Assembly (NCBI RefSeq): GCF_000276665.1
Contig: NW_004955425.1
Coordinates: forward strand, 26,507,488 to 26,571,487
Reading direction: 5' to 3'
Length of the DNA stretch: 64,000 bases
Origin: Chinchilla lanigera
Taxonomy: Eukaryota; Chordata; Mammalia; Rodentia; Chinchillidae
In this document: positions 32,442 to 44,786 of the stretch, one piece after another
How positions within the stretch are numbered: the first letter of the stretch is position 1
How the letters are laid out: each line of letters starts with the position of its first letter
Program-made: the position numbers and the translations under genes
Notes under the pieces: model-generated
The model's input: only the letters and a program-made list of their open reading frames with translations
The model's database searches: none
What the model was told of the DNA's origin: nothing

Positions 32442-33640
32442 TGCAACGCTGTGTCCCAAGCTCCTCTGTCTAGTGTTCTATTCGTGTTCTTCTCCCTTGT
32501 CAAGCCATCACTCAGGCCAACTATTTATCAGAATCACACACACCGAGCCCACAAATACATTGAACTAAAAGCTTTTTGCCCTTAAGAGTAGGGACAAGCA
32601 TATCACACACAGTTTTGTTAGCTGTTTTAAACCCTCTGTTACACACATCTCATAGCAAGCTTGTGAGGTAACACTGAGTATATAAGCCTGTGGTAAAACT
32701 AAACATAAATACAGCCAGGTAGTTGAAAATCCCTCCCCTCGGCAGTCTCAGGCTCCCAGTAACAACTACCAGCTTCCCAGCAGAGCCAGCCCCAGCTTCT
32801 CCTATGAGCCAGACTGATGTGGTTATTTGAGATCTTATCAGTTTTGGAAAGGAAAGACGTTAAATTTGCACAGCCTTCTGGAAAGGATCAAGTGTTTTGT
32901 CTTTTACCTGGAGATTTGATTCTTCTTGACAAGGGGATGAACTTGATGAGCTAACGTAAGAAACCAGTTCTTACAGACTTGGTTTGTTTTGAGTTGCATT
33001 TGTGAGGTTTGTTTTAAGATGTGTCTACCTGTCACCATGACATACACCAGTGCATTGTGCTGAGACAGCCCTTTTAAATCCCCTCCCCCCAAAAAGGGAC
33101 TTAAAACCTGGTAGTTGACCTTTGGCATTCATATGAAGACATACTTTGCTGGGTGCCTCCAGCCCTGTCTCTACCTATTATAGCCCCAACTTTCCTAGGC
33201 ATGGCAGAAATCCCTGGAAAAATATATAGTCCAACCCCAGGAATCTCCTTATCCTTCTGGTGTAAATCCTCACCTTTTCTGAAATGTGGAGGAGGAGAAG
33301 CCACAATCTCTAGTGTCCCTTCCTAACACATTAATTCTGTGCTCCATCAGGGCTGGATTTCCACTGTAGGACTTCCAAGGACAAGTGATTTGGAGCAAAT
33401 AATAAGATACTGAGATCTCGCTAAGTCCAATTATTCAATTATCTGTGTTTGTCACCAGAATTCCTCTTTCTACTGCAATCCCTGCTAGTAAATGTCTTTT
33501 TGATCAGTGGACTAACATCAGTGACACATTTTGTGGCTCGGGAGCTTTATTCATGACTTAAGTACATAAGCCTGGCTATATCTCTTACTCATTCATTTAA
33601 CACCTTTCTTTCAGTAGCTCTTCCATGCACCAGCTACTAC
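32442..33640. other. Unique non-coding sequence
   Basis: No recognised repeat or exon; short frames only. Confidence 0.4.
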
Positions 33641-33649
33641 TAACTAAAC

Positions 33650-33800
33650 ATAAATGCATTTGATGTGTGTTTAGCTGGCAGTTACTTTGCTAAGCATTTA
33701 CATGTGTCATTCCAGCATCCTCCCAACAATCTTTAGGTTACTATTGAAAATGAAGGTCCAAGGAAGTCGAAAGACACAGTGAAGCAGGAATCCCACATTA
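33650..33800 (-). repeat. MIR SINE, antisense, weak
   Basis: 'ctaagcatttacatgtgtca' and 'aatgaaggtccaaggaagtc' occur in the order of an inverted MIR, but divergence is high. Confidence 0.45.
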
Positions 33801-34123
33801 GACAATGTGACACCAGTGACCAAGGGCTTGAATGTGCTGCCTGGGGAAATTCAAAGGAGAGTCGAGCATGCTCCCTACCCTCATGAGCTCATGGTTTACA
33901 GAAGTTATGAAATAAGCACAATGAAGTGTAAATGTTACTCTAAAGAAATGTGCCTTAAACAGCATGGTAGGAGCACCTCTGCCTGCTAGATACGGTGGCT
34001 GGGTGGTGATCAGGAAGATGACCAGAGATGGGCAAATGAAACTCAGCTTCTAAGAAGGCATGTCAGCTTCAACCACTCTCAGACTTTCTCTGCATCAGCC
34101 ATAAAATAAAGCCAGATCATTGG

Positions 34124-34445
34124 TGTTGGGAGCCGCTGGAGCTGCATATTGTTCATGTGTGAGGGCAGGACAGAGCCAGAGTGCCTCAGGCAGTCAAGCT
34201 ACCTCAGAGCTGAAAAAGGCATCATGCCTGGACAACTATAGTTGTTAGTTGCTAGGCAACATTACTTGTACTGATACTAACTTTGCAAGAGTATAAAATA
34301 AATGCCTTTACTGTTGAAGTCAGTCTTCTTGCCCCTCAGGTAAGAGGTAACTCTACCTGACCTCAGCTATTGTCTCTTGTCTTTATTTTCTAAATCCCCT
34401 CACCATTTTCTCCCGGGGACCACCAAGAGACCACAGAGTGCCACA
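34124..34445 (+). mobile_element. ERV2 (ERVK)-type solo LTR, 322 bp
   Basis: Begins TGTTGGGAGCCG, a start typical of rodent class II ERV LTRs, and ends 'gagtgccaca'. Flanking 6-mers cattgg (34118-34123) and cattga (34446-34451) form a one-mismatch 6-bp target duplication, as expected for this class. TATAAAA (34292-34298) and AATAAA (34297-34302) overlap, and a C/T-rich region follows. No gag, pol or env is present. U3 contains an RFX-like X-box. It is a relic promoter, and no virus could be produced from it. Confidence 0.8.
34248..34260. promoter_or_regulatory. RFX X-box-like palindrome in LTR U3
   Basis: GTTGCTAGGCAAC combines GTTGC and GGCAAC half-sites with one base less than the usual spacing. 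It lies 32 bp upstream of the LTR TATA motif. Confidence 0.4.
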
Positions 34446-34818
34446 CATTGACTCTTAAAGGGCCCATATCCTTTGTAGAACAGGTGAGCCCTTCTTAGCA
34501 ACAAAAATGTGAGCTGCTCCCTAAGAACACAGAAATGGAGAATCAATAAAACCTTGTCCTCAAAGAGCTAAAGCATCAAAAATAAGAATTCAGAAATATA
34601 CAACTTCCATGTGACTGGTTCTTGTGCAGGGCAAGACCTATCTAAAAGTGATATCATGGGTAAATAAGGTGTAGCTGAACCAGGGAAGGGTTGGCCAACC
34701 CTGTTTAAAACCTTAGACGAAGAAAGATTCAGAACAAAAAGTGAGAGTTGCCCCACTGAGCACTCTTTAAGAGAAGCTGCTTCCTTGCAGACTGAAGCTA
34801 GTGTAAGATTAGCTTTGT

Positions 34819-35095
34819 TGTCTCTGAGACACAATACCCATCACCTTCAACTGAAAGGAGCAAAGGTTTAATTTGCTCATGGTTTTGGTCCATAATGAGT
34901 TGGCTCCAAGGCCAAGACACCATGGTGGAAGATCATGGAGAAGCAAAGCTGCTTACTTCAAGGCAGCAGAGAAGCAGAGCATAGGAACAGTGCCAGAGAG
35001 GAAAGACAGGGGATCAAGCCAGACCCCAAGACCACAGCTCCACGACCACCTGGACACCCCAGGAATGTGCTTCACCAATCTCTGGGGTTGAGTCC
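34819..35095 (-). mobile_element. MaLR-type LTR, antisense
   Basis: 'tgtctctgagacacaatacc', 'agcaaaggtttaatttgctc', 'ataatgagttggctccaagg', 'ccaagacaccatggtggaag' and 'atcatggagaagcaaagctg' are the same block series as in the other antisense MaLRs. The frames through it (72-124 codons) are LTR shadows. The right end is unclear. Confidence 0.75.
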
Positions 35096-35099
35096 CAAA

Positions 35100-35330
35100 G
35101 CCAATCAAGCTGAGTCTCCATCCTGTCTGCCATACATGGTATCCCAATATGTCTACCTCATCTGCTTATTGGCTCTTCATGACAACATCAAACACTCCCT
35201 TTGCAGAATAAACTACCCTATCTGTGATCCTGTAACTTTGCTATACCAGGATCTTGTGTATAAAAAGAGAGAGCTTTGGCTGCCCATGTGTGTACCTGCT
35301 TGGGCCTGACAATAATATTTCTTGGTGCAA
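35100..35330 (+). repeat. Possible LTR fragment (U3/R-like)
   Basis: A TATA-like 'gtgtataaaaagagagagct' near 35249 precedes 'tgcttgggcctgacaataat'. This layout recalls an ERV U3/R junction, but I cannot match a family or find borders. Confidence 0.2.
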
Positions 35331-35339
35331 AGTAATAAA

Positions 35340-35430
35340 TTATTATTATCTCATATGCACTGGGTGAGGAAGCTGAGGCCTAGAGAGGTACAAACTGTCA
35401 ACGATTCTCTTTGTGACCCTTCTTAAGCTG
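35340..35430 (-). repeat. MIR SINE, antisense
   Basis: 'gaggaagctgaggcctagag' and 'aggtacaaactgtcaacgat' match the inverted MIR core. Confidence 0.6.
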
Positions 35431-37071
35431 GCCCCATTGAAGTAAGACAGGCAGGAACCCCCGCCTCCCCACTACAGTGTACGGTGCTCCTATCTACATT
35501 AGCAATTCCTTTTTAAAATATGTTTAAGAATTCATGAGCGCATTTGATATACTGTGACTTATTAAGGGAGAATTGGAATATTAGGGAGAAAAGAGATCCT
35601 TCTACATTTGCTTACTGTTCAATAAGTGTGTCCAGACATCATCTCTGCTTGAGAAAGCCTAGGAACTAACCTTTCTCTTTTTCTTCTTTATTGTCGAATG
35701 CTGTGGCTCTGGCTAATTTCACATCTGTCCCCACAAGACAAAGGTAGTAGTGCTGTCTTTACTGACAGTACTCTTACTCTTGAAATCTGTTTATACTGAA
35801 ACAACATCGATCTGCTTACCTCTGCAGTTCCCCAGTGCTGCTGATTTAATGCCGGTGGCATCTTTATTCATGGCACGGCATCATTCATCAAGCTGTTTGT
35901 GAACGCTGGCTGCCAGTGACAATCTCAAATGTTATTTCTGGGCTTTATGGATGATGACCACAAATGCAAGTCATGCCCAGAGGAGGAAGGAAAATGTGAA
36001 CAATAATTCATTTTCTGGTCATGTTAAATTTGCAGCTTGGAATTTTATAGGACAAACATAATACAGCACACTTGCCAAGCAATTCTTGTCTCGAACCTTT
36101 CAGGTCATAATCAGGGGCCTCCTTAGAATGTGATCCTTTCCTTGTGGACGACAGATCTACCTACCCCACTTTCCCCCTGGTATAGAGGATGGGCAAGCGG
36201 CCCCGGGCAGCTAGAACCTGGGTCCATTCTGTGGAAATTGATTATACAATAAAAACATTCTTGCCATACACACCTAAAATAAAGCCAAGAGGCCAGGGGA
36301 GGGAACACTCACATCACAAAGGATTGTTCCAGGAACTGCCTGCTAGGCTAATCTAGAGTAATAGCTCACTTTATCTTTAAGAATATCATTTTTTCTTCTT
36401 AGCAACAATGGAGGGAACTGAAAACATGACCTCAGGCTCATTTTACATAGTCACTGAAGAGCCTGGCCATAGGATTTGTCACCTCCTGCCAGCCCTAGAA
36501 GTGCCATCAAACTTTCTTTTCTAATAACTTGTGTGGATTTCTCTGTCCTAATAAGACCCTCCAATTGTGCTTTGTTCTCGGGACATACCAGAGGCCATCC
36601 TGGCCCCTGCATGTGTGTCCCAGATTGCAATCCTATTTTTAATCCCAAATAAAAGTCTCTATAGGTCGGTCTGTATATTTTTGTTTAGCTTTGACAATTT
36701 AAGGAGTGTCCAACATTTATCTGGCAGGGATTAAGACCCATTTGAGAGAGGCAGGGGTCTCTAAAACTCTTGGAGGCAAAAGATACTAATTGGAAAGGTT
36801 TGTTGGAGCCAGGGAACAAAAGAATCATAAGTCCTTGTGGAAGCAGGTGTAACCACCCAAGGGGAATACTTGATGTTGCCTGTACAGGCAGTGGAGGGGC
36901 GGGATGACTGCCCTGATTGCCAGCAGGAACCTGCTGCCTCCTTACCACTGTGGGGTAGAACCCTTCTGAATTCTGTGGATAGCCTACTTCTCATCGAAAC
37001 TTCATCCTATACCTTTAACATCCACTGGTGATTTTCTGGCACTGTCATTTCCTCTATATTTATTAATATTT
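35431..37071. other. Unique non-coding sequence
   Basis: Repeat-free. 35640-36070 looks like a candidate conserved element (see findings). Overlapping frames at 36685-37031 have no domain. Confidence 0.4.
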
Positions 37072-37134
37072 ATAATGTATACAATTCAAGTTGAGCAAAA
37101 AAAAAAAAATGCTCTCAAGACAAAAACAACAATT
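37072..37134 (+). repeat. Inverted repeat, left arm (63 bp)
   Basis: Runs from 'ataatgtatacaattcaagt' through an A13 tract to 'gacaaaaacaacaatt'. It is the reverse complement of 37453-37511 apart from one substitution and four extra A residues. Confidence 0.97.
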
Positions 37135-37289
37135 CAAGTTAAGGAACAACATTCTCTTTTTACCTGTTTACGTGTCTATTGATATCAGTGTAGACTGGGA
37201 TTTTATTTTAGCCAATAGGTTAAAGTACACTCCGATTACTTCTTTTGATGCTCAGATTGTCCTAAAATTTAAGAAGCAGGGATTGTAAT

Positions 37290-37340
37290 ATCAAACCATG
37301 TGACCTTGGGCAGTCACTTTGCTTCTTGAGCCTGTAAGGA
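37290..37340 (+). repeat. MIR core fragment, sense
   Basis: 'catgtgaccttgggcagtca' followed by 'ctttgcttcttgagcctgta' matches the most conserved MIR core. It lies inside the inverted-repeat spacer. Confidence 0.6.
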
Positions 37341-37452
37341 CTAGCATACCAGGGAAGCTATGGCAGAAAATTGTTAATTTCTTTTTCTATCTGTCTATCT
37401 AAAGAACTAAGATACATAATTTTCTTCTTTTCTTTTTCAATGACCTTTTAAA

Positions 37453-37511
37453 AATTGTTGTTTTTGTCTTGAGAGTATTTTTTTTTGCTCAACTTGAATT
37501 GTATACATTAT
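37453..37511 (-). repeat. Inverted repeat, right arm (59 bp)
   Basis: Reverse complement of 37072-37134 with a T9 tract in place of A13 and one transition (gagagta against gagagca). The spacer is 318 bp (37135-37452). Confidence 0.97.
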
Positions 37512-40500
37512 TTAAACAAGCCACAGTGGTGGTTTGTCTAAAGCAACACACGATTAGTTAGCACATTTATTCCTTATCCTGGGGGGTGGGTAGCTTACGG
37601 CCTTTTGTATGGAAAAAAGGATGGAATAATTTAAAGACCCCTTGACCCTCAGCAGGAAGTATTGGCTGCTTCCTCTAATAACAGCTCTTCTCCATGGCTC
37701 ATTGTTCTTGAAACTCATGTCCAAAAAAGAAGCAATTCGCAGGCACCTCCTCATCTTCCCTCATGTGTCCTACCATTTCCTCACCCACAGCAATCCCCAG
37801 CACCCAAACCCTAGCATGCTCCCCTTCCCTTTATACTTTTATGGTCTGAGTGGATTGGGTTGTGTTCATGAGAACTGACGTGTGATTTAAAAGGAAGAAG
37901 TTGAATGAGAATTCTGCTTTGCAGTTCCTACTGACTCTATTTACAGGCGAGCACATTGCATGGTTAGGATAACAGATGTGTTATGTGCGTAAAAATACCC
38001 CTACACATAAACTCTGAAAGGAACTTCATTTGCTGATTCCAATCTTCATTTCTACTTTTTGTTATTTTAGAAAAAAGTTAGAAAGTCTGTTGTTATTTCA
38101 TTGAGTTATAATTTCACTCTGTCTACAATGCTGATGAAATCTTCAGGAACTTTTTTAAAAAACATATTAGAAAAAGACACAGGAAACAAAGGTAACAATC
38201 ATAAGGAGCATTTCTATGACCTGTCCTGTTTGCAAATATTTTCTTGGTTCATGAATTATCAAAGATTTGTTTTCCTTCCCTCAGTTTTGCATTCTCATTC
38301 TTCTAGCCAGCATTCTGCTCAATAATGGGGCAGATCAAATGCAAAGCATTTGGTCTTTGTTTTAAATAGTCTTATCAGTGTTCTAGTGCAATGCTAATCT
38401 CATTATCAAAAGGGCTCTCACCTCTTCTTTTCAAAGACTACTATTTGGAGTGGAGGGTATGGAGAGGAGATTATCTGTAGACTCATAGCGATGTTTCTAG
38501 GCAAAGATAAAACCAGTACTTCAACCAGCTTCCCTGCTGTTTAAAAACAGACTTTTTGTGTTTCCTAACAGCTCTAGCTATTATATTCTTTAGAGAATTT
38601 CATGGAAAAGAATCTATACTGACCTAAATATCAGTTGCACACACAATTTAGAACAATCCCGTCACAAGTCAGAAACCAAACATCTGAAAGGGTTAAGAGG
38701 GCAGCACAGAGTTTTCATTCCATTCACTCAGCACATTAGTGCGTCAGATCTTTTGGCCGTGCCATCTGCAGAGCGCTTCCTGAATGGAGACGCTTCTAGA
38801 GTCTAATGGCTCTGAGGAAATGAGTTATTCTTGTCACCAACCGGAGACAGTTGCCATTCAGGCTGGAGAAGAAAGCAGATCTACTGCAAGGCATGAAATT
38901 GAAATTTCCAGGTAGCAGCAAGTAATTGATACCATGGGGCGACCTCTGCCATCAGCAGCCAATTCCAATCCAGAGAGCAGAGCATGAAGGCAGTTACCCC
39001 ATCGCACCCCCACAAGCCAAGCCTAAGAAACAACTTCCACGTCTTCCTCATCAATGCTTGGTTACCTTTGTTCTTTCAGCCTTTATTCCAAGTCAGATGT
39101 CCCTGAAGGGCTCATACATTTTTTATGAAATTACTGATTCATCCACCTGAGACACTAAGTGGGAATCAGATTTATCAACCCACTCTATGGATCAGGGTTT
39201 GGAATTTTTTACTATTTGTTTTCACCATACAACATTACTTTTTCTGAGTTTTCAGACCCTATTTTTAAACAGAAACCTTTATGGAAAATAGAAAAGATAA
39301 ACCCAGATAATATTTCCCCCGTCCTGACTACTCCTTTATATGTATTCAAAATTAATTGGTTTCTTCATTATTATGGCAGAGCATCTACTATCAATAATAA
39401 ATTTTAAGATGAATATGGAATTTATTTAAATAATATTTTAAGATAGGAAAGACACCAATATGAAAGAAATTGTGAGCCTGTCTTTTGAAATTGCTCAAAA
39501 GTAAAATCATTTTGGAAATTCACCATAACATATTGCCAGTCTTGAAATTCTTGACATTGGGTATGCAAGAGCTTCCAAATTAGAATTATTTGGTTCAAAG
39601 CTCCAGATGTTTTCTGAATGCCTTAGGTAAGGAAAATGGACTGAAAATCTTAATGTAGCAATTTGGGGCATAAATTATGTAACTGCAAGGAGCAGACACA
39701 CAGATCACAGCTCTGAGAGCCAATTTAGATTTTAATCAGATTTTTCATTCCAACTTTAATTAAAGTGTTTGACTTAGAAAAATGACTATTAGTAAAACTG
39801 ACTGCAGTGAAGCAAAAAAGAAAAATTAATTGGGAAAAAAATGTACCCTGACTGCTATGAAGATTCATAGCATCTGCTAGGAAAAGCAGCAAAAGAATGT
39901 TTTAATGAACTCTTATAACATATAGTGTATTTCTCTTTCTAGACACATAGAAAAATGTATGTGTCGTATTTTTCTCCTTAGATGCTGACATAAGTGAAAA
40001 AACAGACAGTTTCTTTTATTAATTTAAAAGCTAAAGATAACCTCCAAATACTAGACTATAGCTTATTATTAACTTCTTCTGCCTGGTTTGGTCAGACTAA
40101 TTTCAGTAGCTATGAATCAGTCAGCTCACATTGGCTGGCTCTCTACTTAGCCAAGCACTGGAAAGATGATTGAAGAAGTATCTGATACAGTTCTTGCTCT
40201 CAGAGGGCCTGATGTTTTATGGAGGAAACAAATGGGAACATCCCAGTCGATCAAAAAAGCCAAAGAAATTGGATGGCATATCCATGATAAAGTTGAGATA
40301 AGGGATATCTACCTCATTTCAGCAACTCCAGAGGGCCCAGGGAGTTTGGACAGGTGTAGGGGAACCAAAAGGTACTGCAAAGACTGGGAGAGTTGAGCAT
40401 CTAAGGCAGGGCAGCAGGAGCCAAGCCAACCAGAATGCAGGGTTAGGATGGGGTAGCAGGAGGACAAGTTTAGGCTGAACTAGACTCTGAACACCAGGCA

Positions 40501-42725
40501 AAGCCACTCACATCCACTGGAATACATCTAGCATTCACTAAGCGCAATTACTGTTTATGTCATGCATTTAATTTCTTCTTTGCTACACTAAACATTTCTG
40601 TTCTGTAAGGCACTGGGAGTCTCAGGGCTAGGATGCAATTTTTAAAAGAACAGTCTGGAAGTTTTATCAGACTGCATGGTCTGAAGGAGAATGGCGGCAT
40701 GTGTGGCACGAGGTCTCTGCTGGGTCTGGGGTGAGAGGTGGGGCCCTTCTGCACTGGGACAGATGCAGCAGTGATAGATGAAAAAAGGAGAAGCCAAACC
40801 CTTTCATTCAGCAGACATTACTGCACACCTTCTGTGGTCCAGTCCTGGACAATCAGTGAATTAATCAATCACAAAGAACCAAGTCAATTGGTAAGATCAA
40901 CATAGAAAACTCACGGTTAGGTTGTATCCAGCTAACAAGGACTCACTGTCAGGACTCCAGAAAGCACAGCTGCAGGCTCTTTTCCCTCTGGTTTGAGATG
41001 GCGTAGACTGGTGTGGCAGGTGTGGGCAGAAATGGCAAGAAAAACTCCCCTGAAAGATCCCAGCTAGCCAGGCTTTGAAGAATAGGGCAAGTTTTACCAG
41101 GCAGAGAAGAAGGAAAACCCCAAAGCAGAAGCTTACAATTAATTGGAAACAGGCCAGCAAATTAAAGACAAAAGTTTGAACACTGAACTAAAGAGCTGCT
41201 AGCCTCTGCTTTAACCCTGTATACATCCCGTCTGTGGGATTTTCTGCAAATTTGAAAGGGAAGGGATCACATACTTTGGCAAACACAAAAACACTTATAG
41301 AGATAAGAGAAAGGATACCTGGAAGAAAGGTCATGGAAAATTTAAGGTGGATTTTAGCAGGGGTTCTCTTTTTTAAAAAATGAGAGAAAAAAGCAAAATA
41401 AACCTGGACAAGACTTCCAATCTAATTCTGTTAGAGTATAAAAAGCAAAAGAGGGAAAAGGAAGGAAAGGAAGGTGGGATATACGGCAAAGACCAGGGCG
41501 TGCCTGGTAGGCTAGGCTACTAGGTCACAAGAAGCCCCAAATCAGCACAGCCAGTACCTGATAAGAAAGGCACAGGGAGCCTCCAAAGAAGAAGTATGAA
41601 AACCCTTATTTTAGAACTGCACATCAGAGGAAGAAACAGAAAGAAAGTCCTCTGCCCACTCCTTTGTCTCAGCTTCCCCATTTACCCATAAGAACCTGTG
41701 GAAGTTGATGCTTCTCTACGTATTTCTGTGTTGGTTCTCCTGACCCATTTTGGCAGCAGACTTCTTTGGAGGAAGCAGATGCTGTGACCCAGGGAGTGAG
41801 ATTTTATGGGATCAGAAGTAGGTGCCACATGATATCTTTCCCTTGAGCTGCCACTCAAACAGCTGAGGATTCAGGGAACAAGTGAGGCCAGAAGAGGGTC
41901 CATGGGATGTGTCCTACACTAGATGTATTAGGACCACACATATGTCTCATAATAATTGTGGTCCATCCTCTTATGCCAAAAAATTTCCAAACTCATTTTT
42001 CCTTTGATTTCTCAATTTTGTCCTTGTTGTGCTCAATTATTTGGATCTTTCAACATGGCAGCCTGAGGCAAGAGAGCAAGCCCCACTTTGATTTGCGCCA
42101 GTCACTTAGAAGTTCACCACCAGCAAAACTGCATAAGCAAGATGGAGAGAAATAAGGACAGTTCGTATTAAATTGAAGGGTAGGAGGAAAAATAGGTTTC
42201 TGATCATGCCTGCTTTCTTGGTTTTCATGAAAATCTTTTTTCTTTGAAATGGGGGGCAGGTATGGGTTGTGTTGAGCACGTCTAGTTCCTTGAAAGTTGA
42301 TCTTCCGAGGAAAGAGTGGGAAGAATGGGTAAGATTGATGGGGAAGAGAGACACATAGACAACAGGGGATCCAAGAAGGAAGCTCCCCTGAGATGTGAAG
42401 TAGCGGCTGTTTCCACCTCTGCCTGGTCTGACAAAGTCGTGAATTTAAGACCAACACTTGAAAACAAAAGAGATGAAAACAAAAACCAAAAGGATGCTTT
42501 GAGTTTATATACATGGTCCAGATGACAAGTAGCCCACGGTAGAGATCCCAGTCTTCCCTGAAAGGCTGCGCTTAAACTTGAAAATGGTGGTGTGACCGGC
42601 AGCCCGCTGGAAGCTTCAGTTCCATGTGAACACTGGCTTGCTGGTGGCTTCTTGCTGACCTCTGTCCTACTGACTATAACACAGCAAGGCCTGCAGATGT
42701 GCTGCTTTTAGGTTAACTGAGGCTG
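37512..42725. other. Unique non-coding sequence
   Basis: The longest interval in which I recognise almost no repeat, apart from faint traces of the old 'tattgagcacc' repeat near 40130-40230 and 40795-40860. The 154-codon minus frame at 42050-42514 and its overlaps show no domain. 38670-38930 is a conserved-element candidate. Confidence 0.4.
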
Positions 42726-43030
42726 TCCGCTCCTTCAAGCTAATCCTGATGGGGGGATCAAGAGATGGAGGGAGGAGGAAGGGAAGGAACAGGGGCTACA
42801 AAAAGAATTGGGTGTGTTACATGCATGTACCAATTTCACAGAAGGAATGGAGACATCATGCACTCCACACATGTACAAAAAATAAAGGGAATGGGATCAA
42901 GGGATGGGTGGAAGGGTAGGTAGGTAGGGAGTGGGGATGGAAAAGGACTTAGGATGTGCTGTGTGCAGGTGCCACCTCCTTGCAAGGAGTGTGAGCATCG
43001 TGCGCTGCGAAGATGCACTAATAAAGAGAA
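42726..43030 (+). repeat. Purine-rich segment, possible L1 3' UTR
   Basis: A G/A-rich stretch with two similar units, each a purine tract followed by '...gcatgta/gcaggtg...', '...catgcactcc/catcgtgcgctgc...' and '...aataaag'. This resembles a rodent L1 3' UTR with AATAAA signals, but the family is not certain. Confidence 0.3.
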
Positions 43031-43645
43031 ACCACACAATCATAATCATATAAAAAAGAATGCAAAGGAAGCGATTACTGTTCCCGAAGCTCCACATGAT
43101 GAGGTTGTGTGGCAGAAGCAACGAAACCATTATTTTCCCCCTTTGTCTGTTTCAAGGACTATTTTTTAATCTGTTCGTTATTGCTAATTAGAAAAGAGAA
43201 TTCTTAGCACATCTTTTTCTCACACTGATAATCAAGCAACCACTTTATCTTTTGCTTACACAGATTTGATAGGACATAAATTTTTTACTGATTGTTTACA
43301 TCTTTTTAAAAATTCCATCATTTTCATGCCACCTTTACAAGTTTTGCTGTCTCTGGATCACTTTTGAATGGGTTTACTTTTATGTAGTAAAATAGCTACT
43401 TTAGCCCTGTGTAAGAAACAATATTGCAAAATTACAATTTTGATGTGTTCTGTAGGTGTGAATGTGTTCATGCATGGATCACTGTGAAAACATGGAATGT
43501 CACATCATCCAAGTTTCCTAAGCCCTTGACGAATAAGGAAGTATGGCTGTGGGACTTCTTAATTAAAGCCCTGGCATAACAAAATGTGAAGAGAAACAGT
43601 ATCAGAGGCCTTCTGTGCTCTTGGAAATACCTGGAAGTTTAAATT
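43031..43645. other. Unique non-coding sequence
   Basis: AT-rich, with no recognised repeat or exon. Confidence 0.4.
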
Positions 43646-43650
43646 GGATT

Positions 43651-43834
43651 GTTTGTTTGTTTGTTTGTTCGCTTTTAAAATTTATTTTAGTCTTTTTGAG
43701 ACAGGGTCTTGCTTTGTGGTTCAGGCTGGACTTAAACTCACTTTGTAGGCCAGGCTGGACTTGAACTTGAAGCAACCCTCCTACTTCAGCTTCCTGAGTG
43801 CTGGGATCACAGGCATGTACCAATGCACCCAGCT
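43651..43834 (-). repeat. B1 SINE, antisense, with (TTTG)n tail
   Basis: A (TTTG)n tail at 43651-43668 leads into 'tttgagacagggtcttgctt', two 'ggctggactt' blocks 30 bp apart (the internal B1 duplication), then 'tcctgagtgctgggatcaca' and 'ggcatgtaccaatgcaccca'. The antisense peptide here is the usual SINE artefact. Confidence 0.9.
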
Positions 43835-44786
43835 GTTTATTTGTTTTTGAAGAGAAAGATTGCAATAGTTGCCATCTGCTATTAATTTTTAATGTCTCTA
43901 TAATGCAGTAAATTGTCCACTTTACACGGATAAGTCATATGATATGTGAATATCAATAATGCTCTTGTAAGAAAAAAGTTAAAATTGGTCTTGGAGAATA
44001 CTTTGTTTCATAAAGCAAAAGAGACATAGACAGACCAACCTATATGTATTGACAACTTCTTTACTAATAGAAGCAAAGATGGGGGCCTCAAGGTGACCAT
44101 CAGGATGAATTTCATCTACACACAAAGAATTAACTGCCTGCAAATAAGAAAGTCGTAAAACCTGGAACTTTTCAAAAAAATTAGACCAACTCATATCTGC
44201 CTTGGGACTTTGGGGAGTATTACATGGACTTTAATTAGTGCTTTGAAATAATTGGATGAAAGGAACAACAGATCAAAAACTCCTACATTCCTGGAAATAC
44301 TTGGAAGCCTAAGCCAGTTTGTTTATCTTTGATGGGAAACATTACAGTAATTTCTAGGCAACTGCCATGAACTTTTAATGTATTATGGCTGGCAAGAAGT
44401 CCTCTTTACCTAGTGTATTGAAACAAAGACCTAGGGCCACATAGGCCCTATAAAGTATCAGAACATGAGGATAAGCAGAGGTGAGTATTGCTTGCTTTCT
44501 GATTGTACTCAGACCCAGGGATTCCCTTAATTCTTGTGTGAGAGGCATTTATCAGAATGGAAAGATGTAGAAGAAAGAAAAAGAAATGAGAATCCAGACC
44601 CTGGTAGCTGGATAGCTACCTCTGATATTTCTGATCACAGTTGTCAGTCAGATGTCTTACTGAGGCCCATTCTACCTCTGCTTGATAGTTCATTCAAGAG
44701 CCAAGGTTTATTCTTTACTCTCGATTGTATTAACACATGTAGATATAAGCACTAGCAGTATAAAGACTTAGACAAGGAGATATATA
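43835..44786. other. Unique non-coding sequence
   Basis: No recognised repeat or gene. Confidence 0.4.

Noticed and set aside
37072..37511. Interpretation of the inverted repeat as a MITE
   Set aside because: The spacer holds an ancient MIR core, there is no clear target duplication, and the arms contain a homopolymer; a local inverted duplication fits better.
42050..42514. 154-codon minus-strand frame
   Set aside because: Low-complexity, Ser/Phe/Pro-rich, overlapped by other frames, no domain; best explained by chance.
43602..43865. Minus-strand frame with the same type of peptide
   Set aside because: Also an antisense B1 SINE with its (TTTG)n tail.
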